Below are positions 1-5,275 of a DNA stretch of 5,659 nucleotides, piece after piece. The stretch's first letter is position 1, and each line of letters opens with the position of its first letter. The notes below the pieces were generated by a model. That model did not search any database and was not told the DNA's origin. It worked only from the letters and a program-made list of their open reading frames with translations. A program made the position numbers and the translations under genes. This stretch comes from an uncultured bacterium (GTDB taxonomy: Bacteria; CALINM01): NCBI GenBank assembly GCA_938045315.1, contig CALINM010000139.1, forward strand, positions 1 through 5,659, in the 5' to 3' direction.

Positions 1-1
1 A

Positions 2-244
2 AGTGTTCCTTTTCTTGTTGATATTCCTTTGATTGGAAATTTTTTCAAGTACATTAATCAGGAAAAGAAAAAGTCTGAACTTGTTATTATGTTAACACCC
101 TATATTTTAGATACGCAAAATATTGAAGATGTAAAAAAATGGGAAGAAGAAAATATAAAAAAAATAGAACGCCCTTTCACAAAATACCTTAATAAATTAA
201 TATTTTTTCTAATTGTGAAGTTTGATATAATACCATCGTTTTAA
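2..244 (+). CDS. Secretin, C-terminal fragment (PilQ/GspD superfamily)
   Basis: Reading frame 2 is open from the left edge and encodes the last 80 residues of a secretin, the multimeric outer-membrane channel of type IV pili or type II secretion. The first 35 or so residues match the secretin signature: VPFLVDIPLIGNFF, then a Lys/Glu-rich stretch, then SELVIMLTPYIL (family pattern VPxLGDIPxLGxLF ... ELxIxITPxI). The usual Gly before Asp-Ile-Pro is Val here. After the signature comes a charged stretch of about 25 residues (IEDVKKWEEENIKKIERPF), then an unusual hydrophobic end (LNKLIFFLIVKFDII) before the TAA. The start lies outside the window, so pilus and general-secretion types cannot be separated from this piece; a pilus-type secretin is my guess. 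The last codons also contain the likely -10 box of the next gene. Confidence 0.88.
   Translation, partial: SVPFLVDIPLIGNFFKYINQEKKKSELVIMLTPYILDTQNIEDVKKWEEENIKKIERPFTKYLNKLIFFLIVKFDIIPSF
223..231 (+). promoter_or_regulatory. Extended -10 promoter element for the SGNH hydrolase gene
   Basis: TGATATAAT is a perfect TATAAT preceded by an extended -10 TGn, inside the last codons of the secretin gene. No good -35 sits 16-18 bp upstream (T-rich, about 203-208), as is common for extended -10 promoters. Transcription would start near 238, giving a leader of about 43 nt. In AT-rich DNA a TATAAT can arise by chance, so this is a candidate only. Confidence 0.4.
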
Positions 245-256
245 AATTATTTTATT

Positions 257-266
257 AAAAGGAGGT
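257..266 (+). promoter_or_regulatory. Strong Shine-Dalgarno at unusual distance
   Basis: AAAAGGAGGT is a near-perfect anti-16S match, but its end lies 14 nt before the ATG at 281; 5-9 nt is usual. No ATG, GTG or TTG occurs closer to it, and an in-frame TAA at 275-277 rules out an earlier start. Either the long spacing is tolerated or the leader folds to shorten it. Confidence 0.7.
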
Positions 267-280
267 TCTTTTACTAACTT

Positions 281-877
281 ATGTTGGAACGTGTTAAGGA
301 AAAGCTAAAAAAGGGTGAAAAAATTGTCTATGTTGCCTTTGGAGATTCAATTACTGAAGGTTATGGTGTAAAAGAAGGCTGGCCAGAGAAATTAGTTAAA
401 GAGTTAAAGAACAAATATCCTCAAGCGGAAATAGAATTACTAAATAAAGGGAGGGCTGGCGATACTCTTGAGGAATCTATGTGTAGATTTGAAGTTGATG
501 TTCTATCATATAATCCAGATCTTGTGAGTATTAATTTTGGTATTAATGATGCAATGAATGGGGTCAATCTTAACGATTTTGAAAAGCTTTTAAGGGAGTT
601 AATACAGACCATTAAAAGCAGAACCAATAGTGAAATAATTGTTCTATCATCAGAAGTACTCGAGGATGAAATAGCTGATTCTACAGCGAGAAAGTATTAT
701 GATAAGCTTCAAAAAGTGAGTAGAGAAGAAAAAGTTGCATTTGTGGATATACATAGAATATGGCAACAAAAGCTAAGAGAAGGTGTTGAATTATCTACAT
801 TGCTTATTCCAGGGTTAGATCATCCAAATGAGGAAGGTTATAAGATTTTTGCTAAGGCAATTTCAGATTTATTCTAA
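281..877 (+). CDS. SGNH/GDSL-family hydrolase
   Basis: A 198-residue protein of the SGNH (GDSL-like lipase/esterase) superfamily. Block I is AFGDSIT with nucleophile Ser23. Block II is NKGRAGDT with the oxyanion Gly at 60. Block III is FGIND with Asn89. Block V is LDHPNEEGY with His181. All four S-G-N-H residues are present and the length is normal for a single-domain member. There is no signal peptide or membrane segment, so the enzyme is probably cytoplasmic. The Asp usually three residues before the catalytic His is Gly178 here; Asp180 lies next to the His instead. Likely reactions are hydrolysis of an ester, acetyl group or thioester, but the substrate cannot be read from sequence. The gene has its own RBS and possible promoter, and it is followed 5 nt later by the Mut7-C gene, probably in one transcript. 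Confidence 0.9.
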   Translation: MLERVKEKLKKGEKIVYVAFGDSITEGYGVKEGWPEKLVKELKNKYPQAEIELLNKGRAGDTLEESMCRFEVDVLSYNPDLVSINFGINDAMNGVNLNDFEKLLRELIQTIKSRTNSEIIVLSSEVLEDEIADSTARKYYDKLQKVSREEKVAFVDIHRIWQQKLREGVELSTLLIPGLDHPNEEGYKIFAKAISDLF

Positions 878-882
878 ATTTG

Positions 883-1368
883 ATGCTGTGTAAAATTAAA
901 GACTATAGTTTTATTGCTGATGTAATGTTAGGTAAACTTGCCAGATGGTTAAGGATTTTAGGGTTTGATGTAATATATGATAGGAAATTTGATGATGAGA
1001 GCATTCTTAAAATTGCATTAAGTCAAAATAGGATTGTTTTAACAAAGGATACAAAGTTAGTTTTTAATGCGGAAAAAAATTCTCTTAAATATATTTTTAT
1101 CAAAGAAAATAATTGGTTTAATCAGCTAAAGGGTTTGATTCATATATTAAATATTGTAAAAAATGATGTTTGTATTTTCAGCAGATGCCCTGAATGTAAC
1201 TCTCCAATAAAACAGGTTGCAAAAGAAGAAGTGGAAGATTTAGTCCCCGATTTTGTTTACAATACATTTCTAGTTTTTAGCAAGTGTAGAAATTGTGGGA
1301 AAGTATACTGGGATGGGTCACACAAAAAAAGAGTTGAAAAGATTTTAGATAAGTTATTTGAAAAATAA
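883..1368 (+). CDS. Mut7-C (DUF82) PIN-like RNase-domain protein with zinc ribbon
   Basis: A 161-residue protein matching the stand-alone bacterial and archaeal Mut7-C family. The N-terminal half is PIN-like: FIADVMLGKLARWLRILGFD (Asp13), then Asp37-Asp38, then LTKD (Asp56), giving the acidic residues expected of a metal-dependent nuclease site. The C-terminal half has a zinc ribbon, CPEC (Cys102/105) and CRNC (Cys135/138), followed by the family hallmark GKVYWDGSH. The family is named after the C-terminus of C. elegans MUT-7; RNase activity is predicted from the fold, and the target in bacteria is not established. The ATG at 883 was chosen; a TTG at 880 would add one Met. No clear Shine-Dalgarno precedes either. 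The start lies 5 nt after the hydrolase stop, so translation is probably coupled. A strong hairpin terminator follows at once. Confidence 0.9.
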   Translation: MLCKIKDYSFIADVMLGKLARWLRILGFDVIYDRKFDDESILKIALSQNRIVLTKDTKLVFNAEKNSLKYIFIKENNWFNQLKGLIHILNIVKNDVCIFSRCPECNSPIKQVAKEEVEDLVPDFVYNTFLVFSKCRNCGKVYWDGSHKKRVEKILDKLFEK

Positions 1369-1398
1369 AAAACCCGGACGAATCCGGGTTTTTTATTT
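1363..1398. terminator. Bidirectional intrinsic terminator
   Basis: A GC core of AACCCGGA (1371-1378) and TCCGGGTT (1383-1390) closes a CGAA loop. It is extended by A:T pairs, so the full stem spans 1363-1378 with 1383-1398. On the + strand the stem runs into a T-rich tail (TTTTATTTATTTTTT), ending the hydrolase/Mut7-C transcript. On the - strand the tail is TTTTATTTTT and the loop reads TTCG, ending the cytochrome transcript. The stem overlaps the cytochrome stop codon and abuts the Mut7-C stop, so one hairpin serves both convergent genes. Confidence 0.92.
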
Positions 1399-1858
1399 AT
1401 TTTTTCTTTGCAGGTGCTGTTGCAGGAGCAGCTTCAGCTCTTACTGCTGGTGCCTGTGCTGGATGACAGTAGCTACAGAATTTTCCTAAATCTTTACCGC
1501 CCTTCGTATCAATCACAAGATACTTATAATTTGGATTAGAAGGATGGGGATCATGACAGCTTGTACATGTAAAAATTCCTTCTGCACTTAAATTTGTTGT
1601 TGGAACTTTTGCCTTTTTAAGTGTAACGCCTACTGGATGTGTCTTATGCATCTCTATGGGCATTATGCCTACATTTTTGTTGTGACAACCAAGACAGAAG
1701 GCATCAACACCTTTTACAGGTTCTCCTGTTAAATATTTTTCATTTGTAGGAGCTACTATGGCAAGCTTAGCACCTTTTGCCTGATGGATGCTGTGACATT
1801 TGATACAATTTTCATCGTGAAAAACGAGACAAGAAAGAATTATAAGTTTTTTCGTCAT
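1397..1858 (-). CDS. Tetraheme c-type cytochrome (doubled CXXCH motif type)
   Basis: A 153-residue protein with four heme c attachment sites: CIKCH (18-22), CLGCH (55-59), CTSCH (98-102) and CSYCH (128-132). Five further histidines (14, 25, 71, 74, 105) could give bis-His ligation to all four hemes. The SIHQAKGAK, HKTHPVGV and SCHDPHP segments resemble the doubled-CXXCH cytochromes of metal- and nitrate-reducing anaerobes. The role would be periplasmic electron transfer; the partner is unknown. The C-terminus is a low-complexity Ala/Pro tail ending KKK. ATG 1858 is well supported by the SD AGGGGAG (1864-1870, 5 nt away), and an in-frame stop a few codons upstream excludes a longer form. The leader MTKKLIILSCLVF is very short for export and has no AxA site, although heme attachment requires export. 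The gene stands alone, divergent from fabH. Confidence 0.92.
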   Translation of the reverse strand: MTKKLIILSCLVFHDENCIKCHSIHQAKGAKLAIVAPTNEKYLTGEPVKGVDAFCLGCHNKNVGIMPIEMHKTHPVGVTLKKAKVPTTNLSAEGIFTCTSCHDPHPSNPNYKYLVIDTKGGKDLGKFCSYCHPAQAPAVRAEAAPATAPAKKK

Positions 1859-1878
1859 TTCAGCTCCCCTATGGTTTC

Positions 1879-1925
1879 ATTTTTTATTGAGTTAAATATA
1901 CTTAAAAGTTTTGTCAATAAAAAAT
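1879..1925. repeat. Perfect 12-bp inverted repeat in the cytochrome-fabH intergenic region
   Basis: ATTTTTTATTGA (1879-1890) is the exact reverse complement of TCAATAAAAAAT (1914-1925), with 23 bp between. The spacer holds a small palindrome, ACTT-AA-AAGT (1900-1909). On the - strand the right arm overlaps TTGACA (1917-1912), a perfect -35 hexamer for the cytochrome gene, although no good -10 follows at 16-18 bp (TTAACT at 1895-1890 is the best). The position between divergent genes suggests an operator or a looping site rather than a terminator. The match is direct; the function is inference. Confidence 0.6.
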
Positions 1926-1931
1926 TTCGTG

Positions 1932-1963
1932 TTGACTTGTTTTGAACAATTTGGTTTTATAAT
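1932..1963 (+). promoter_or_regulatory. fabH promoter, leaderless arrangement
   Basis: TATAAT lies at 1958-1963, only 5 bp before the fabH ATG at 1969. A TTGACT at 1932-1937 could be the -35, but the 20-bp spacer is long. Transcription would start at about 1969-1970, on the start codon itself, and no Shine-Dalgarno lies upstream. A TTGTT-TTG-AACAA dyad (1937-1949) sits in the spacer. Confidence 0.5.
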
Positions 1964-1968
1964 TTATT

Positions 1969-2955
1969 ATGAAAAGGGTAGCTATCGTAGGAACGGGTTC
2001 TTATGTACCAGTTAAAAAACTAACTAACCTTGATTTAGAAAAGATAATAGACACTACAGATGAGTGGATTTATACAAGAACAGGGATAAGGGAGCGTAGA
2101 ATTGCTGATAAAAATGAAGCCACATCAGATCTTTGTAAAATTGCTTGTGAAAGAGCATTAAAATCAGCAGGGATTAAACCCGGTAAAATTGATCTAATTA
2201 TTCTTGCAACAATAACTCCCGATACACATTGTCCTTCTGGCGCAAACTGGTTAGAAGCAAAATTGGGTTGTGATAATGCAGTGTCTTTTGATATTACAGC
2301 TGCCTGTACTGGCTTTATTTTTGCCCTGCATGTGGCTGAAAAACTTATTTTTTCAGGGGCTTATAAGAATATACTTGTAGTTGCTGGAGAGGTAATGTCC
2401 CGTGTTGTAAACTGGGAAGATAGAGAAAGTTGCATCTTGTGGGGTGATGGAGCAGGTGCTGCAGTTCTCACAGAATCTAACATGGGAGCAGAATTGAGAT
2501 CAACCCACATACATACAGAGGGAAAAAGTGGTGGAACGCTTCTTATGCCAGGTGGTGGTTCAAAAACAACCCCCATATCCCATGAATCAGTTCATATGAA
2601 GCTTCATTACTTAAAAATGATAGAAGCAAATAAATCTTTTAAGGTTGCTGTAAATAAATTTGCTGAGGCTGTTAAGGAAGCTTTAGATTATAATGGCTAT
2701 AGCATAAAAGATGTAGATTGGATAATCCCCCATCAGGCAAATAAGAGAATTTTGCAGGCAATGGCGGAAAAGCTTGGTTTCCCTTTTGAAAAAGTTTATA
2801 TAACAATTGAAAAATATGGCAACATTTCTTCTGCGAGTGTAGCAATAGCCCTTGATGAAGCGGTGAAAAGTGGTAGTATAAAAAGGGATGATATAGTTGT
2901 GTTAACAGCATTCGGTGGTGGGCTTACCTGGGGTAGTGCTCTAATAAGATGGTAG
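1969..2955 (+). CDS. fabH: 3-oxoacyl-[ACP] synthase III (beta-ketoacyl-ACP synthase III)
   Basis: FabH condenses acetyl-CoA or a related short acyl-CoA with malonyl-ACP to start type II fatty acid synthesis in the cytoplasm. The protein has 328 residues, a normal length, in the thiolase fold. The Cys-His-Asn triad is intact: Cys113 in AACTGF, His255 in IIPHQANKR and Asn285 in YGNISSAS. The N-terminus (GTGSYVP, then DEWIYTRTGIRERR at 31-44) and the C-terminal AFGGGLTWGS are also typical, which fixes the start at ATG 1969. There is no Shine-Dalgarno, and a TATAAT ends 5 bp upstream, suggesting a leaderless message. In many bacteria fabH lies with plsX and other fab genes; here it is alone, divergent from a cytochrome gene and convergent with an acyl-CoA dehydrogenase. 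Primer preference (acetyl or branched) cannot be read from the sequence. Confidence 0.96.
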   Translation: MKRVAIVGTGSYVPVKKLTNLDLEKIIDTTDEWIYTRTGIRERRIADKNEATSDLCKIACERALKSAGIKPGKIDLIILATITPDTHCPSGANWLEAKLGCDNAVSFDITAACTGFIFALHVAEKLIFSGAYKNILVVAGEVMSRVVNWEDRESCILWGDGAGAAVLTESNMGAELRSTHIHTEGKSGGTLLMPGGGSKTTPISHESVHMKLHYLKMIEANKSFKVAVNKFAEAVKEALDYNGYSIKDVDWIIPHQANKRILQAMAEKLGFPFEKVYITIEKYGNISSASVAIALDEAVKSGSIKRDDIVVLTAFGGGLTWGSALIRW

Positions 2956-2956
2956 C

Positions 2957-4141
2957 TTACTCTTCAAGTAAATGATTTTTTAAATCCTTCATAACATTCA
3001 TTATTACATAACGCTGGATTTGATTCGTCCCTTCATAAATCTGAGTTACTTTCGCATCTCTCATATACCTTTCTAAGATGAAGTCCTTCATATAGCCATA
3101 CCCACCAAGTATCTGAACTGCGTTGCTGGTAACTTCGTTGGCTGTCTCTGAGGCAAACATTTTGCTCATCGCTGAATACATTGTAGCTTTTTTTGAAAAT
3201 CTAATTTTTCCTTCTTTTGTTTCTTTGTCTATAAGTCTTGCCGCTTTATAAACAAGAAGCCTTGATGCTTCAATTTTTGTGATCATGTCGGCCAGCATAA
3301 AACCTACACCTTCATGGTGAAGGATGGGTTTGCCAAATTGGATTCTTTTTTGTGCGTATTTCAGGGCATAATCAAAGGCACCACCTGCAATTCCCACTGC
3401 TTGAGCTCCTATCATAGGTCTTGTTCTGTCAAGGGTGGAAAGGGCTATTAAAAATCCCATTCCCTCTTTGCCAATTTTTAAATCCTCTTCTACAAAAACA
3501 TTTTTCATAAAAAACTCAGTAGTGATAGAGCCTCTTAGTCCCATTTTATCCCTTGCTATTCCCATTCTTAACCCCTGTGAATTTTTGGGAACTAGAAAAC
3601 AGGTGATTTTTCCCTGTCCGTCCTCCATAACTTTTGCAAAAGTTACAAAATAATCAGCTACATTACCATTACTGACAAAGCATTTTGTTCCATTTAATAT
3701 GTAACCACCATCAACCTTTTTAGCTGTGCTTCTTATACTCTGTGCATCGGAACCTGACTTTGGTTCCGTAAGGGCAAAAGCCAGCATTATTTCTCCAGTA
3801 CCAATTTTTGGCAAGAAACGCTTCTTTTGTTCTGGGGTGCCTGCGATTTTTATAACCTGTGATGCCGTTTCCTGAACCTGAAGGATTAAAGATGAAGAGG
3901 CGCAGAATTTGGAAATCTCTTCCATGATTATGCAGAGATAAACAAAGCCTAATTCTAATCCACCGTATTCTTTTGATATATTAGTTTTAAAAATACCTTG
4001 TTTTTTAAATTCTTCAAGTATGTCTGCGGGGAATTCTCCTGTTTGATCAATTTTTTTTGCCCTTGGTTGTACAACACTTTTTGAAAAGTCTCTTATTTTT
4101 TTCTGAAAAGATATCTCATCATCTGTTAAAAAAAGAGGCAT
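2957..4141 (-). CDS. Acyl-CoA dehydrogenase (FAD-dependent, short/medium-chain type)
   Basis: A 394-residue flavoprotein that introduces a 2,3-double bond into an acyl-CoA and passes electrons to an electron-transfer flavoprotein. The order is an N-terminal helical domain (LTDDEISFQKKIRDF), the middle beta domain with FALTEPKSGSDA (122-133) and KMGLRGS, and the C-terminal helical domain ending in the family signature IYEGTNQIQR. Glu370 of YEGT is at the position of the catalytic base in short- and medium-chain enzymes such as butyryl-CoA dehydrogenase. Chain length cannot be settled. The start is ATG 4141: a strong SD, AAAGGAGGT (4149-4157), lies 7 nt before it. An in-frame ATG at 4171 has no SD and falls upstream of the predicted transcription start. 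The gene is single, with no etfAB, thiolase or hydratase in view, and its stop is one base from that of fabH. Confidence 0.94.
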   Translation of the reverse strand: MPLFLTDDEISFQKKIRDFSKSVVQPRAKKIDQTGEFPADILEEFKKQGIFKTNISKEYGGLELGFVYLCIIMEEISKFCASSSLILQVQETASQVIKIAGTPEQKKRFLPKIGTGEIMLAFALTEPKSGSDAQSIRSTAKKVDGGYILNGTKCFVSNGNVADYFVTFAKVMEDGQGKITCFLVPKNSQGLRMGIARDKMGLRGSITTEFFMKNVFVEEDLKIGKEGMGFLIALSTLDRTRPMIGAQAVGIAGGAFDYALKYAQKRIQFGKPILHHEGVGFMLADMITKIEASRLLVYKAARLIDKETKEGKIRFSKKATMYSAMSKMFASETANEVTSNAVQILGGYGYMKDFILERYMRDAKVTQIYEGTNQIQRYVIMNVMKDLKNHLLEE

Positions 4142-4148
4142 AATACTA

Positions 4149-4157
4149 ACCTCCTTT
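4149..4157 (-). promoter_or_regulatory. Shine-Dalgarno that fixes the acyl-CoA dehydrogenase start
   Basis: On the - strand AAAGGAGGT stands 7 nt before ATG 4141. It decides for this codon over the upstream in-frame ATG at 4171, and so removes ten non-conserved residues (MKCLQKEVSI) from the protein. Confidence 0.85.
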
Positions 4158-4174
4158 TGTAAGCATTTCATAAA

Positions 4175-4203
4175 AGTATATAATGATATGATAAAAAAAA
4201 CAA
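4175..4203 (-). promoter_or_regulatory. Promoter of the acyl-CoA dehydrogenase gene
   Basis: On the - strand TTGTTT (4203-4198) and TATACT (4180-4175) are separated by exactly 17 bp. The start would be near 4168, giving a leader of about 27 nt that contains the Shine-Dalgarno. The -35 matches consensus at three of six positions and the -10 at five of six. Confidence 0.5.
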
Positions 4204-4212
4204 TAGTTGTTT
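4198..4212. promoter_or_regulatory. 15-bp palindrome over the -35 of the dehydrogenase promoter
   Basis: AAACAA-TAG-TTGTTT is a perfect 6-bp inverted repeat with a 3-bp centre. Its left half is the -35 hexamer of the - strand promoter, and its right edge is 7 bp from the -35 of the queA promoter. A protein bound here could affect both divergent genes. It is AT-rich, so chance is possible. Confidence 0.35.
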
Positions 4213-4219
4213 CATTTTA

Positions 4220-4248
4220 TTGAAAAAAAACGTCTTTTCTTTTATAAT
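4220..4248 (+). promoter_or_regulatory. queA-tgt promoter, near-leaderless
   Basis: TTGAAA (4220-4225) and a perfect TATAAT (4243-4248) have the ideal 17-bp spacer. Transcription should start at about 4254-4256, only 3-5 nt before the queA ATG at 4259, and no Shine-Dalgarno fits in between. Its -35 lies 16 bp from the -35 of the divergent dehydrogenase promoter. Confidence 0.65.
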
Positions 4249-4258
4249 TATTCGCTTA

Positions 4259-5272
4259 ATGAAAGTTTCAGATTTCTATTTTGATTTGCCAGAAGAATTA
4301 ATTGCTCAAGTTCCTATTAAAAAAAGGAGTGAATCAAAGTTATTAGTTTTATATGAATCTGGGGAAATAGCTCATAGAAAATTTATTAATATTGTGGATT
4401 TTTTTGGGGAGGATGATGTTATAGTCTTGAATAATACGCGTGTTTTAAAAGCGAAGATTTATGGACGGAAAAAAACTGGTGGGATAGTGGAGTTGCTTTT
4501 TTTTAAAGCTAAGGAAGAAAAAAAATATTATGCCCTTGTGGGAGGTAGGGTAGGAAGAGGAGCGACAATCTTAGTAGATAATATTGAAATTAGTATCATT
4601 CAGAAAAATGAGAATATATTTGTTGTGGATGAAGAGGAGGAAAAAGTAGAATTTTTAATAGAACGATATGGTAAAATGCCATTACCACCATATATAAAAA
4701 GAACCCCTAACATTGAAGATGAGGAAAGATATCAAACAATTTTTGCTAAATATAAAGGATCCGTTGCTGCACCAACAGCATCTTTACATTTTGATGAAAA
4801 TGTTACACAGAATTTGATTAATCGGGGAGTTAAATTAGCCTATGTAACTCTTCACGTTGGACCTGGTACTTTTCTACCCTTAAAGAGTGAAAATGTAGAA
4901 GATCACAGAATGATGGCAGAATATTGTGAAATATCTGAAGAATCAGCAAATACAATTAATAAAGCTTTAAAATATAAAAAAAATGTTTTATTCTGTGGGA
5001 CAACAGTTGTAAGAGCAATAGAGTGGGCGTCTAAATACGAAAGAGTTGAACCAAAAAAGGGTTTTGCAGATATATATATTTATCCCGGTTATAGGTTTAA
5101 AGTTGTAAAGAAGATGCTAACCAACTTTCATCTTCCTTCTTCAACACCTCTTTTACTTGTTTGTGCTCTTGCAGGAAGGGATCTTATTTTCAATGCTTAT
5201 AAAGAAGCAATTGAAAAAGGATATAGATTTTTTAGCTACGGGGATGCAATGCTTATATGGAAAAGGAATTGA
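4259..5272 (+). CDS. queA: S-adenosylmethionine:tRNA ribosyltransferase-isomerase
   Basis: QueA transfers and rearranges the ribosyl group of SAM onto 7-aminomethyl-7-deazaguanine in tRNA, giving epoxyqueuosine. The protein has 337 residues, normal for the family. It starts with MKVSDFYFDLPEELIAQ, the typical N-terminus, which fixes ATG 4259; an upstream in-frame TTG at 4220 is really the -35 box. Family blocks in order are VLNNTRVLKAKIYGRK (56-71), MPLPPYIKR (140-148), GSVAAPTASLHF (167-178), LHVGPGTFLP, GTTVVRAIEW, NFHLPSSTPL and a C-terminal YRFFSYGDAMLI. The block usually read as PTAGLHF has Ser175 in place of Gly, and HVGxGTF is followed by LP rather than the common RP. tgt begins 3 nt after the stop, so the two queuosine genes form an operon, apparently driven by the near-leaderless promoter just upstream. 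Confidence 0.97.
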   Translation: MKVSDFYFDLPEELIAQVPIKKRSESKLLVLYESGEIAHRKFINIVDFFGEDDVIVLNNTRVLKAKIYGRKKTGGIVELLFFKAKEEKKYYALVGGRVGRGATILVDNIEISIIQKNENIFVVDEEEEKVEFLIERYGKMPLPPYIKRTPNIEDEERYQTIFAKYKGSVAAPTASLHFDENVTQNLINRGVKLAYVTLHVGPGTFLPLKSENVEDHRMMAEYCEISEESANTINKALKYKKNVLFCGTTVVRAIEWASKYERVEPKKGFADIYIYPGYRFKVVKKMLTNFHLPSSTPLLLVCALAGRDLIFNAYKEAIEKGYRFFSYGDAMLIWKRN

Positions 5273-5275
5273 TAA

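Noticed and set aside
880-882. TTG 880 as the Mut7-C start
   Set aside because: It adds only one Met and the next codon is ATG; neither has an SD, so ATG 883 is preferred, though the two cannot be separated.
1820-1858. Cytochrome as a lipoprotein with Cys10 modified (IILSC)
   Set aside because: The signal would be only 9 residues, and Leu at -2 does not fit the usual lipobox.
1937-1949. TTGTT-TTG-AACAA dyad upstream of fabH as an operator shared with the 4198-4212 palindrome
   Set aside because: The half-sites are in the opposite order to AAACAA-TAG-TTGTTT, arms are only 5 bp and the region is AT-rich, so chance is likely.
1942-1970. TTGAAC-N17-TATTAT as the fabH promoter
   Set aside because: Spacing is ideal, but transcription would start after the ATG and exclude the conserved N-terminus of FabH.
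2958-2978. Hairpin TTACT-CTTCA-AGTAA plus T-run as the fabH terminator
   Set aside because: The 5-bp AT-rich stem is too weak to support a terminator call.
4142-4171. Longer acyl-CoA dehydrogenase starting at the in-frame ATG 4171
   Set aside because: No SD, non-conserved extra residues, and it lies upstream of the predicted transcription start, while ATG 4141 has an excellent SD.
4201-4222. CAATA-N12-TATTG dyad between the divergent promoters
   Set aside because: Five-bp AT-rich arms with a 12-bp gap are expected by chance; the nested 15-bp palindrome is the better candidate.
4220-4258. Longer QueA starting at TTG 4220
   Set aside because: The conserved QueA N-terminus begins at ATG 4259, and the TTG is part of the -35 hexamer.
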